Source: an uncultured Mucispirillum sp. (GTDB lineage: Bacteria > Chrysiogenota > Deferribacteres > Deferribacterales > Mucispirillaceae). Taken from it: 45,523 bases of DNA. The translations under genes were made by a program, and so were the position numbers. This document shows positions 1-8,445 of the stretch, in pieces; the first letter of the stretch is position 1; every line of letters starts with the position of its first letter. The stretch lies in the NCBI GenBank assembly GCA_944324465.1, contig CALUWI010000018.1:1-45523 (forward strand), in the 5' to 3' direction. Below the pieces are notes generated by a model. That model was not told where the DNA came from and searched no databases. It saw only the letters and a list, made by a program, of their open reading frames with translations.

Positions 1-36
1 GCACCTTTAGATGCTGCAGGTGATAGAGGCTTATAG
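1..36 (+). CDS. C-terminal tail of an upstream gene (partial), possibly TnpB
   Basis: Frame +1 is open from the window edge and ends at a TAG at 34-36, giving the tail APLDAAGDRGL. Only eleven residues are visible, so no family can be assigned from the protein. A strong hairpin begins ten bases after the stop. Placement of a stop just ahead of a palindrome is what the tnpB 3' end of an IS200/IS605-type element looks like, where the right end also forms the 3' part of the guide (omega) RNA. This is an inference; it could equally be an ordinary gene followed by its terminator. Confidence 0.3.
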   Translation, partial: APLDAAGDRGL

Positions 37-45
37 CCGAAGAGC

Positions 46-76
46 AAACTACCCGTTAAACGGGTAGTTTTGATTT
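46..76 (+). terminator. Strong hairpin followed by T-rich tract; terminator or IS200/IS605 right-end palindrome
   Basis: AAACTACCCG (46-55) and CGGGTAGTTT (61-70) form a perfect 10-bp stem with a 5-nt loop, followed by TGATTTTTTA. It terminates plus-strand transcripts entering from the left edge. It shares the AAACTAC...GTAG outer part with the hairpin at the far right edge of the window. Confidence 0.7.
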
Positions 77-177
77 TTTATGTATTATCAAGCAAATCTT
101 TAAATATGCATTATTAGTTTTATTTCAATATCTATGCAGTCTTAAAATATAAAAATAAAAATAAAATTTGTATAAAA

Positions 178-2163
178 TTAACCTGCTGGTTCTATTTTTT
201 CATTTAAAATAGATGCAAATACAGCAATATCGCTATTTTTACCAGTAACTATAAGTTCATCTCTGTCATTTATTTTATCGTCAGAGCCAGGGGATACTTT
301 TACCTGTACACCAGATTTTACTGCAATAATATTAATGTTGTATTTAAATCTGGCATCAAGAGCCCGCAGAGAGCAGCCTGAATATTTTGAACCAACAGGT
401 ACTGTAATTGTTTCTACTGACAGTCCTTTCACACCAAGAGTAGAGATTTTTTTATCCTGATGTTTTTTAGAAATAGCTGCAATATCTTCCTGACGAAGTT
501 CTGCTTCTATTGCTGCAATATTTTCTTCTGGTATATAGTAGTGTTTAAATACAACAGAAAGCAGTGATACAGCAGATTCTACTTCTTCAGAAATAACTTC
601 AGATGCACCTAATTCTTTTAATGCTGCATTATATGCTTTAAAGCGAGTTCTAGCTATAATAATTAATGTTGGGTTTAATCTTCTGGCTGTTTCTACTATA
701 TTTTTAGTAGTATGAAAATCTGCTCCAGAAATAACTATTGAGCGTGCTTTTGTAATAGATGCATGGTCTAAAATTTCTTCTTGAGATGCATCGCCGTAAA
801 AAATAGGTGTGCCTTTTTGTTTTTCAGTCTGTACAGTATTTGGGTTCATTTCTATAACTATATAATCAATACCTGACTGTATTGCTGCTTTTGCAATCAT
901 TCTGCCTGAAAGTCCAAATCCAACTAATACAATATGGTCATTAAATATTTTTTTGTCAGATTTTTTTTCATGAAAGTAGCCTTTTATAATATTTGCAGGA
1001 AGAGGCAGTTTTGAAAGCAGTTTTGCAATCTGGGTAGAATATATCATCATAAAAGGTGTAGCAATCATTGATATAACTGCAATAGTTATAAATAATGAGT
1101 TTTGAAATTCATTAAAGATACCGTCCTGTAAACCTGTTGTAGCAAGAATAAAAGAAAATTCTCCCACTTGAGCAAGAGCAAGACCAGTTTTTAATGATGT
1201 TTCAAGGGAATAGCCTAAAATACTTATAGACATTGTTGTAACTAATGCTTTTATAATTATAACAAGAAAAGCTAAAAATAAAATAAGGGCAGGGTGAGCT
1301 AAAAATGTATTAACATTAATCATCATACCAATAGATATGAAAAAGAAACCTGTAAAAACATCTTTAAATGGCACAACATTACCAAGAGCCTGATATCCGT
1401 AACCTGTTTCACTTACTATCATACCAGCTAAAAATGCTCCAAGAGCTAAAGAAAGGCCAGCTTTGTTTGTTATAATAGCAACTATCATACATATTAATAT
1501 TATGGAAAATAAAAATACTTCTCTGCTTCTTGTTTTTGTAACTTTTGCTAAAAGTTTTGGAACAATAAATCTTGCAGCAGCAAATAAAAGAACTACAACA
1601 ATAATTGCATATCCTAAAGTTATTGCAATATCTGCAATAGATGAGTCATTTCCTGGAGCTAACATTCTTGCTATCAGCATCATAGGTATTACTGCAATAT
1701 CCTGAAAAATAAGCACACTTGTTGTTATTCTGCCATAAGGTGATTCTACTTCACCTCTTTCCATTAAAAGTTTTAAAACAATAGCTGTTGATGATGGTGC
1801 AATTATCATACCTATAAATATAGATAATTCTGTATTAATACCCATAATCATGCAAAGAATTGTAATGAAAATAGATGTTAAAAATACCTGCAGCATACCG
1901 CCACCAAGAGCAGAGCGTTTTAATGCAAGAAGCTGCTGCAGAGAAAACTCTAAACCGATAGTAAAAAGAAGCAGAATAACGCCAATTTCTGCCATATGGG
2001 ATACATTTTCTGTATTAGAGATAAAAGCAAGTCCGTTAGGACCAATTAAAAGACCAGTAAGTAAATATCCTAAAATACCTGGTATTTTTATTTTTGCACA
2101 TATTAATAAAACTATTGTAGATACTGCAAAAATTAGAGTAATATCTCTTAAAATCATATCCAT
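178..2163 (-). CDS. Kef-type monovalent cation:proton antiporter with RCK domains
   Basis: Inner-membrane CPA2-family transporter, 661 residues, moving K+ or Na+ against protons. About a dozen hydrophobic segments fill residues 5-380 and include the GLSLALGAFLAGM signature of the Na_H_Exchanger fold. A cytoplasmic TrkA-N (RCK) Rossmann domain starts near residue 410 with GFGLSG and is followed by a TrkA-C domain at about 570-655, so gating by a nucleotide or small ligand is likely. The start at 2163 has an AAGGG ribosome-binding site. It lies 25 nt downstream of the activase gene on the same strand and is probably the last gene of that operon. The domain order matches KefB/KefC and YbaL-type proteins. 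Substrate cannot be told from sequence, and no KefF/KefG partner is adjacent. Confidence 0.9.
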   Translation of the reverse strand: MDMILRDITLIFAVSTIVLLICAKIKIPGILGYLLTGLLIGPNGLAFISNTENVSHMAEIGVILLLFTIGLEFSLQQLLALKRSALGGGMLQVFLTSIFITILCMIMGINTELSIFIGMIIAPSSTAIVLKLLMERGEVESPYGRITTSVLIFQDIAVIPMMLIARMLAPGNDSSIADIAITLGYAIIVVVLLFAAARFIVPKLLAKVTKTRSREVFLFSIILICMIVAIITNKAGLSLALGAFLAGMIVSETGYGYQALGNVVPFKDVFTGFFFISIGMMINVNTFLAHPALILFLAFLVIIIKALVTTMSISILGYSLETSLKTGLALAQVGEFSFILATTGLQDGIFNEFQNSLFITIAVISMIATPFMMIYSTQIAKLLSKLPLPANIIKGYFHEKKSDKKIFNDHIVLVGFGLSGRMIAKAAIQSGIDYIVIEMNPNTVQTEKQKGTPIFYGDASQEEILDHASITKARSIVISGADFHTTKNIVETARRLNPTLIIIARTRFKAYNAALKELGASEVISEEVESAVSLLSVVFKHYYIPEENIAAIEAELRQEDIAAISKKHQDKKISTLGVKGLSVETITVPVGSKYSGCSLRALDARFKYNINIIAVKSGVQVKVSPGSDDKINDRDELIVTGKNSDIAVFASILNEKIEPAG

Positions 2164-2188
2164 ATAAATACCCTTGTAATAAAATATT

Positions 2189-2935
2189 CTACAGCGGCAG
2201 ACAGCCTAATGCTCCATTAAATTGTGGATTATTAAGTGGTGTTACATTTTTACCTATAAGCTGAGAAATAAATAATATCAAGCTTTTATTATTTGCTACT
2301 CCACCAGAAGCATATATTCTATCAGCTTGAAATGATTTTATCAACGGTAAAAGCCGTTTAGCAATTGATTTATTTATTCCTGCAGCAATACTTTCTATTT
2401 CAACACCTGAAGCCATAAGCCCTATAAGCTCACTTTCACAGAATACTGCACATGTGCTTGAAAGGTTAGCTGGGTTATGCTGCATTTCTGAGAGTTCATC
2501 TATACTTATTCCTAAAACTGAGCAGGCATTTTCAGCAAATCTTCCTGTACTTGCTGCACATTTATCATTCATAATAAAATCTTCAATATATCCTTCTTTT
2601 CCAAGAATAACTTTACTATCCTGACCGCCAATATCTATTAATATAAAGCTGTCATCTCCAGTCTGTCTTAATGCACCCCTGAAATGGGCTTTAATTTCTG
2701 ATATAATTTCAGCATTAGCAAATGACATTAAGTTTCTGCCATAACCTGTAGCCACTATTTTATAATCGTCACTAAGACCAAGTTTTTTTGTATCTATATA
2801 AGTATTTGCACCATCTCTTGCTATATACTGTTTATAAAAACTTACAGTATCAAAAAGATTATATTCTATATTTCCATTATCTTCCTTAACAAGTTTTACA
2901 TATCTTGAGCCTAAATCTATACCGATATTTTTCAT
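2189..2935 (-). CDS. 2-hydroxyacyl-CoA dehydratase activase (BadF/BcrA/HgdC-type ATPase)
   Basis: ASKHA-fold ATPase, 248 residues, that hydrolyses ATP to drive single electrons at very low potential into a partner iron-sulfur protein. Visible motifs are GIDLGSR (5-11), DIGGQDS (101-107) and the C-terminal ASGGVANN. Cys126 (in KCAAST) and Cys166 match the pair that in HgdC homodimers holds one [4Fe-4S] cluster between the subunits. Its start overlaps the stop of the upstream partner gene by four bases (ATGA), so the two are translationally coupled. In E. coli the same pairing is YjiL-YjiM. Length is normal for HgdC-type activators. Family is certain; the final electron acceptor or substrate is unknown. 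Confidence 0.9.
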   Translation of the reverse strand: MKNIGIDLGSRYVKLVKEDNGNIEYNLFDTVSFYKQYIARDGANTYIDTKKLGLSDDYKIVATGYGRNLMSFANAEIISEIKAHFRGALRQTGDDSFILIDIGGQDSKVILGKEGYIEDFIMNDKCAASTGRFAENACSVLGISIDELSEMQHNPANLSSTCAVFCESELIGLMASGVEIESIAAGINKSIAKRLLPLIKSFQADRIYASGGVANNKSLILFISQLIGKNVTPLNNPQFNGALGCLPL

Positions 2936-3936
2936 ATATTTCTCTTTCTTTTTTTCATTTCAAGCATTTCTATAAACGAATCTATGCGTATTTTTGTTCT
3001 GCCGTCAATATCGCCAGGGTTGTCGCCTTCAATAGTTAATACTGGAACATCTAAATGTTTTTTGATTAAAATATCCTGAATCTGCCTGTAACAGAACGAC
3101 TGTACATAGTGTATTAATCCATCAATTTTTCGTTCCTGTACCTGTTGTTTAATATCATTTATTCTATCCATTACACCATATGGATATGTATATTCTAAAT
3201 ATCTTTTAACATAATCAGGATTTTCTGATGGAATACTAAACTGACGCTGCACTTCGTTAAAAACTATTTTACAGTTTTTACTTTCTATAAAATCATACAT
3301 AGCCGGGTTGATTGTAGGAACACCAATACAGCCAATTCTTACATATTTATTTTCAATATTTCTTTTAGATGCTGTTTCTATTAATTCATCAGCATCTTTT
3401 GAAAATTTTTCTACATCGCTGTTAAAATCAGTAGAAGATACAAGATATAAATGGTTTTCAAAGCCTGTAACATAGCCTTGAACAGTCATTTCATCTATTT
3501 TCTTTAATTTTTTGCGGACTTTGTCTGTAATTTTGCAGCATTCATATACATCATCAAAAGTAACATTAAGAGCACTGCCTAAAGCAAGCATTTGGTTTTT
3601 TAAAGCAGTATAAGGCTCTTTTTCTTCATAAGGATAAGCAAAAGGGTGAACTTTAATATTATTTGCAGAATAAAGTTCAGTTAAAGCGTGAGTATTGCTG
3701 CAGTCGCCATTTGTAACAGATATGATTTCATCTACTGCTTTTTCTTTGACAGCTACAGAATAAAGACCTTTTATCCACGAACAGCAGTTTCTTGGCAGGC
3801 CGTCATTCTGTGCTTCATCAATTAAATGGTTTGGGTTAGGGCTGCATACAAAAATATTGTTTAAATCAACAGGAATATTGCCACCTGCAAGTATAAACTC
3901 TACAGGTATAGTTGTAGTAAATCCAATTCTTTTCAA
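2932..3936 (-). CDS. HgdB/YjiM-like 2-hydroxyacyl-CoA dehydratase family iron-sulfur protein (possible double-cubane protein)
   Basis: A 334-residue HGD-D family protein. Cys31, the Cys51-Cys52 pair, Cys79 and Cys281 are candidate cluster ligands, and the C-terminal TIEGDNPGDIDGRTKIR stretch is typical of the family. True dehydratases need two related subunits; only one is present, with its activase directly downstream. That single-subunit arrangement is what is known for double-cubane-cluster proteins (DCCP, E. coli YjiM type), which receive low-potential electrons from an activase. The gene starts nine bases after the GNAT-like gene. The dehydratase-family call is firm. The DCCP assignment is an inference from gene number and context. 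No acyl-CoA metabolism genes lie beside it. Confidence 0.85.
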   Translation of the reverse strand: MKRIGFTTTIPVEFILAGGNIPVDLNNIFVCSPNPNHLIDEAQNDGLPRNCCSWIKGLYSVAVKEKAVDEIISVTNGDCSNTHALTELYSANNIKVHPFAYPYEEKEPYTALKNQMLALGSALNVTFDDVYECCKITDKVRKKLKKIDEMTVQGYVTGFENHLYLVSSTDFNSDVEKFSKDADELIETASKRNIENKYVRIGCIGVPTINPAMYDFIESKNCKIVFNEVQRQFSIPSENPDYVKRYLEYTYPYGVMDRINDIKQQVQERKIDGLIHYVQSFCYRQIQDILIKKHLDVPVLTIEGDNPGDIDGRTKIRIDSFIEMLEMKKRKRNI

Positions 3937-3945
3937 TTATAACCT

Positions 3946-4719
3946 CTATAAAATCAGCAGAAGCATAATAACAAGAACAGCAATTGAACCTATCACAGTA
4001 TATTTTATTAAATCGCCTTTTGGCATACCGCCTAACAGTTCTTCACCACGAGCAGCATATTCTATTTTTAATTCATTATATTCTTTTTCAAGTTTATTTC
4101 TTTCATTAAGCAGATTAAAAAAGAATTTTTCAATATCTACTTCTTCTAATTTTTCAGTATTAGTGTAACATTTTAAAAGAGAAGGTTTTTTGGCTTTCAT
4201 TGTACCGTTTCTTTGGGTAACATCAGTAAAGCCAAGAGTAAAACCAAAATTTTCAAGAAACTTGTTTCTCATTTCTCTTTCATTATCTTCCACATTATCG
4301 CCTGTAACAAAATCAAAAGGAGTGATAGAATATTCTTGAAAGTTTTCTCTAAGCCACATTATAAGTTCATTAAAAGCAAATGTGCCTATACCTTTATTTC
4401 TTAAGTTTTTATCAAGAAATAAACCTTGAGTAGGACCAAATTCAATAGAATTGCTTCTGTGGTTTACAAGTGCATACATTTTATTAATAGATAACTGGTC
4501 AGATGCATTACCAGAGGTGCTTTTTATAGGCCTTGCAGCATTACTGGAAACCGGTATTATTCTAACAAGCATCATTTCGCTGTCGCCTTCTTTATAATGT
4601 TTCATTGAAAATACAATATTTCCAAATAATCTAGTATTTGAGCCTGCTGCTTCTTTAACTCTAACAAGTTTTAGTATTGCTGTGCCGTATTCCTCGGTAC
4701 GCTGTTCAAAATCACTCAT
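3946..4719 (-). CDS. Tail-anchored GNAT-like acetyltransferase
   Basis: A 257-residue protein with a GNAT-like core. RNKGIG at about 107-112 resembles the acetyl-CoA pyrophosphate-binding R/Q-x-x-G-x-G/A loop and is followed by an amphipathic helix. The segment at about 150-162 ending FLENFGF matches the last GNAT motif. After the core come a charged coiled-coil-like stretch (about 195-222) and a single hydrophobic helix at the extreme C-terminus (about 240-257). The enzyme would therefore be anchored to the inner face of the membrane. The start chosen is the second ATG (4719), which has GAGG six bases upstream; the ATG at 4731 has no such site. It is first in the minus-strand unit with the HgdB-like gene. 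Substrate unknown. Confidence 0.6.
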   Translation of the reverse strand: MSDFEQRTEEYGTAILKLVRVKEAAGSNTRLFGNIVFSMKHYKEGDSEMMLVRIIPVSSNAARPIKSTSGNASDQLSINKMYALVNHRSNSIEFGPTQGLFLDKNLRNKGIGTFAFNELIMWLRENFQEYSITPFDFVTGDNVEDNEREMRNKFLENFGFTLGFTDVTQRNGTMKAKKPSLLKCYTNTEKLEEVDIEKFFFNLLNERNKLEKEYNELKIEYAARGEELLGGMPKGDLIKYTVIGSIAVLVIMLLLIL

Positions 4720-4750
4720 GCAATGCCTCATTTTAAAAATAATAAAAAAA

Positions 4751-4779
4751 TATATACATTATACTATAAATCCTTGCAA
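4751..4779 (-). promoter_or_regulatory. Promoter for the GNAT-HgdB-activase-Kef unit
   Basis: On the minus strand TTGCAA (4774-4779) is followed after exactly 17 bases by TATATA (4751-4756). TTGCAA is its own reverse complement, so the same six bases serve the divergent promoter. A second possible -10, TATAAT, lies at a less suitable 10-bp distance. Confidence 0.5.
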
Positions 4780-4802
4780 ACATTTTTTTTTAATAATATA
4801 AT
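4774..4802 (+). promoter_or_regulatory. Promoter for exported protein-ntrY-ntrX
   Basis: TTGCAA (4774-4779), 17 bases, then a perfect TATAAT (4797-4802). The predicted transcript starts near 4809, giving a leader of about 40 nt before the AGGAG ribosome-binding site of the exported-protein gene. Confidence 0.65.
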
Positions 4803-4847
4803 TTTTAATAAAAATATTAGTATTATGTTGCAGCAGGAGTTATATAT

Positions 4848-6251
4848 ATGAAAAAAATTACTACACTTATTTTATTTATCTGCATATCGGCATTTGGTGC
4901 TTTAAACTTAAGCACAAAAAGTTTTGCAGCTGTACCAAATAGTTACGAAACATTAGTAGAAAACAAGGAAATCAAAAAAATTACATATTCCTGTGTTTTT
5001 GATAACAAAAAATATGCTTATCCAACATGCAAATTTGAAGAAAGATGTGAAAAAGGTTCTACCTGCTTTAAAGTCAATGATTTAGACTATGTATCTTTCT
5101 TTGTATCATTTAATTTTCAGGCAGTAGAGCTTTTAGCAAGTGACTATGTTATGAACCTTGCCCGCTCTTATGAAAAAGATGAAAAAAATCTGCAGCTTGG
5201 CTATCTTTCTACTCTTTTTAACCCTGTAAAACGCTCTTTTTATGATGATGAAACTAAAAATCTGCTTTTTCAGAAAATGATGTTTACTAATATGCAGCCG
5301 TCATCTTTTGTAACTAAAACAGATAATGACATATCTATATTTTTATCAAAAAAAGATGTGTTTTTAAGAAACACTATTTATCCTTCTTTAAAATTAAACG
5401 GCATAACTTATGATAAATCTAATCCGTTAACATATATTACTGAAAGCTCATTACAGTATTCTGTATATCCTCATGCTTATGAAGTAGAATATGTTACAGA
5501 ATGGATGGCTCAGTATGTTGGTGCACCAGAACTTTATAAAAATGAAAAAAATATTAGTCAGGTTGTTGCCTATTTTGATGCATTAAAACAGGGAAAAGAT
5601 AAAATAGAAGACCATTCAGGTACTGCTCTTTTAGAATCAGAAAAAGCACGACCATTTGTTTTTGAAAATAAAATAGCAAAATTTACAAAACAAAATAAAG
5701 ATAAAACTTTACTTTTACCGTCACTGCCAAAACAGGATAACCATTTTCTTAATGAATTTCTGCCAAAATATAATCTTGAAAAAATAGAAATCATTGAAAA
5801 AAATGGTAAAAATGAAAAAGTATTAAAAAAATATGATAAAAATAATATCACAGAGCTTTTAATCAGCAATGAGGAAATTGCAGGCTTTGCATACAGAGTA
5901 GATAATGTAACAAACGGCACATTATTAATTAGATATACTCATACTGCTGATGCTCCAAGATATGAAAATCCAGGTTTATTAAAATTAAAAAATTCTGGGT
6001 TAAGCGGTATATATGGCAAATTAAGAAATACTATTGTTACAGATTTAGAAATATCTGTTCCTTATGAATTAACTTCACTTCCTTATGACTGTATAGAAAA
6101 GGCTGAAGTGGCTGATATTTTATCTAAAAAAGGTGTAAGTGATAAAGAAATTTCTGCATACTTATCATTATTTAAAGATAAAAGTACACAATGTATAGAT
6201 TCTGAACTTTTTATGACAAAAGTTATATTTTTAAGAGATTTTAGAGAGTAA
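4848..6251 (+). CDS. Exported protein of unknown function upstream of ntrYX
   Basis: I do not recognise this 467-residue protein. It begins with a clear Sec signal peptide: MKK, a hydrophobic core, then SFA-A with likely cleavage after Ala27. There is no lipobox and no later membrane helix, so it should be periplasmic or secreted. Four cysteines cluster at 49, 61, 67 and 73 and two more lie near the C-terminus, consistent with disulfides. The rest is Lys/Glu/Asn-rich with no repeats seen. AGGAG lies eight bases before the ATG. ntrY follows after only 19 bases with no terminator, so the three genes are probably one transcript. Its position suggests a ligand-binding or signalling partner for the periplasmic part of NtrY; this is inference. 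Confidence 0.8.
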   Translation: MKKITTLILFICISAFGALNLSTKSFAAVPNSYETLVENKEIKKITYSCVFDNKKYAYPTCKFEERCEKGSTCFKVNDLDYVSFFVSFNFQAVELLASDYVMNLARSYEKDEKNLQLGYLSTLFNPVKRSFYDDETKNLLFQKMMFTNMQPSSFVTKTDNDISIFLSKKDVFLRNTIYPSLKLNGITYDKSNPLTYITESSLQYSVYPHAYEVEYVTEWMAQYVGAPELYKNEKNISQVVAYFDALKQGKDKIEDHSGTALLESEKARPFVFENKIAKFTKQNKDKTLLLPSLPKQDNHFLNEFLPKYNLEKIEIIEKNGKNEKVLKKYDKNNITELLISNEEIAGFAYRVDNVTNGTLLIRYTHTADAPRYENPGLLKLKNSGLSGIYGKLRNTIVTDLEISVPYELTSLPYDCIEKAEVADILSKKGVSDKEISAYLSLFKDKSTQCIDSELFMTKVIFLRDFRE

Positions 6252-6270
6252 TTTATATTAGTATTTTTGT

Positions 6271-8445
6271 ATGACAGTATTTGAAAAATTTAAAACAAAA
6301 TTTTTAAACTTCATTAAATTTTTAACATCACCATCTTATGGTGATGTTAAAGTTAAATTAAGAAGATATTTAATATATTTTCTTATTGTTGTAGTAATCA
6401 ATATTATAGCAGGCAAGAATATTACTCATTTAGGATATCCATTATCTTCTAATATATCTATGTTCCTGCTGCTTAATATTAATATTATTTTAGTAATAGT
6501 GCTGCTTTTATTGATTTTTAGAAATTTAGTAAAGATTTTATCAGAGCAGCGGGGCACATTAAAAATAAAGCTTTTAATCTTTTCTCTTGTTGTAACAATT
6601 CTTCCTGTAACTATTATTTTTATTTATTCCAGCCAGCTTTTAAATGACAGTATAAATAAGTGGTTTGCAAATCAGGTTGATGGCATTGCTAATAAATCAA
6701 GCATTTTAGTAAATGATTTCAGACACTATGAACAGCAGGAATTAAATAATTATCTTAATTATTTTCAGTCATTTTTGACGGAAAAAGAATTATTTTCTTC
6801 CCGCAGAATAGAAGAATATTCTGATGATATATGCAGGTATGTTTATAATAATGTATTTACAAGTATTATTGTTTTTGACAAAGATAATAATATTATCCTA
6901 AAATGCAATAATTCATACGATACATATCTTTTAGAAAAACTTTTAACTCACAGGCAGGAATTAGAAAAAGATAAATATATATATGGTTATCAAGATATTG
7001 CCCGTGGTATTCACTGGGCAGGAAGTTATACTGATAATAAGTCAGAAGAACAGGGCGGTATATTAATTTTAAAATATACATCACCTTTATTATATGAAGA
7101 TTTAGCAGCTATTCAAAAAGATGTTACTACATATAACCAAAATTTATATTTTGCATATCCTATAAAAAATTCCAGCATTATGCAGCTTTTACAGATTTCA
7201 TTACTGCTGCTTTTTTCATCTATCTGGGTAAGTATGCTTTTTGCCAGAAGTATTACAAAACCTATTGAAGAACTTGCAAAAGCCAGCCAGAAAATATCAA
7301 GCGGCAATTTTGATGTTACAGTTAAAGAATATGCCGGCGGTGAAATAGGTGATTTAGTTTCAGCATTTAATAGTATGACAGCTCAAATGAAAACATATAC
7401 TACTGAACTGTATTCTAAAAATATAGTTTTATCGGAAATGTTTGAGCAGATTTCAAGAGATAATATGTATATAGATGCTATATTTAAAAATGTTGATTCA
7501 TCTATTATACTTGTTTCAAATGATTTGCAGATATTAAAATCAAATATTAAGGCAGATATTTTTATAAGCAACCATCGGGCTGCTTTTGATGATATAGTAT
7601 TAACAAGAGTAAAAGAATTTATGGTAAGCGAAAATGATGAAATCATAGAAAACTTTGATTTATCAGATAAAAATGGTAATAGGATATTCTTTTTAAGCTT
7701 ATCTAAAATTGTGCTAGGTGAAGAAAATCAGGTATTAATTTTATTAAGTGATGTTACAGATGTGGTTGATGCTCAAAAAGTAGCTTTATGGAAAGATATT
7801 GCAACAAAAATTGCCCATGAAGTAAAAAATCCGCTTACTCCAATTAAGCTGATGGCAGAAAGAGTTAAACGGAGAGCCTCAAAAATGGGTGATGTGGAAA
7901 GCAGAAATGTAATAAATGAATGTATGGATATAATTATTACAGAATCAGAGAGCTTAAGAGAATTAATAGAAGAATTCAATATGTTCGCAAGGCTTCCAAA
8001 AGCTGATAAGCATTTAATAAATCTTTTATCACTTCTTAATGATACAATATCTCTGTATAAAGAAACATATAGAAATATTACATTTAATATAAGCTGTAAC
8101 AGTAATATAGAAATAAATGTAGACAGACTGCAGCTTAGGAGAGTTTTTCAGAATATTATTTTAAATGCTGTCCATATTATTGGAACAGAAAATGGAATAA
8201 TAAGTATTGAAGTATTAGAAATAAATGATAATATAGAAATATATATTAGAGATAATGGTACAGGTATAGATGAAAATGATATACCTAATTTATTTAAACC
8301 GTATTTCAGCAAGCGTCAGGGTGGAACAGGGCTTGGACTCGCCATAGTTAAAAAAATAGTAGAAGAACATTCTGGCACAATTACTGCAGGCAATAATGAT
8401 GCAGGTGGTGCATATTTTAAAATAATACTTCCGAGAGGATTATAA
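6271..8445 (+). CDS. ntrY: NtrY-family membrane sensor histidine kinase
   Basis: A 724-residue kinase. Membrane helices lie at about 33-48, 63-84 and 97-120, with a periplasmic region to about 300 and a further helix near 305-325. A HAMP domain follows (SITKPIEEL onward, to about 375), then a PAS-like domain (about 395-500). The HisKA box has phospho-acceptor His516 in IAHEVKNPLTPIKL, and the HATPase ends with DNGTGI and GGTGLGLAIVKK. This order is the NtrY architecture. NtrYX systems are linked to nitrogen, redox and envelope responses in other bacteria. Its TAA shares one base with the ATG of ntrX. No clear ribosome-binding site precedes its own ATG, which suggests coupling to the exported-protein gene. 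Confidence 0.88.
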   Translation: MTVFEKFKTKFLNFIKFLTSPSYGDVKVKLRRYLIYFLIVVVINIIAGKNITHLGYPLSSNISMFLLLNINIILVIVLLLLIFRNLVKILSEQRGTLKIKLLIFSLVVTILPVTIIFIYSSQLLNDSINKWFANQVDGIANKSSILVNDFRHYEQQELNNYLNYFQSFLTEKELFSSRRIEEYSDDICRYVYNNVFTSIIVFDKDNNIILKCNNSYDTYLLEKLLTHRQELEKDKYIYGYQDIARGIHWAGSYTDNKSEEQGGILILKYTSPLLYEDLAAIQKDVTTYNQNLYFAYPIKNSSIMQLLQISLLLLFSSIWVSMLFARSITKPIEELAKASQKISSGNFDVTVKEYAGGEIGDLVSAFNSMTAQMKTYTTELYSKNIVLSEMFEQISRDNMYIDAIFKNVDSSIILVSNDLQILKSNIKADIFISNHRAAFDDIVLTRVKEFMVSENDEIIENFDLSDKNGNRIFFLSLSKIVLGEENQVLILLSDVTDVVDAQKVALWKDIATKIAHEVKNPLTPIKLMAERVKRRASKMGDVESRNVINECMDIIITESESLRELIEEFNMFARLPKADKHLINLLSLLNDTISLYKETYRNITFNISCNSNIEINVDRLQLRRVFQNIILNAVHIIGTENGIISIEVLEINDNIEIYIRDNGTGIDENDIPNLFKPYFSKRQGGTGLGLAIVKKIVEEHSGTITAGNNDAGGAYFKIILPRGL

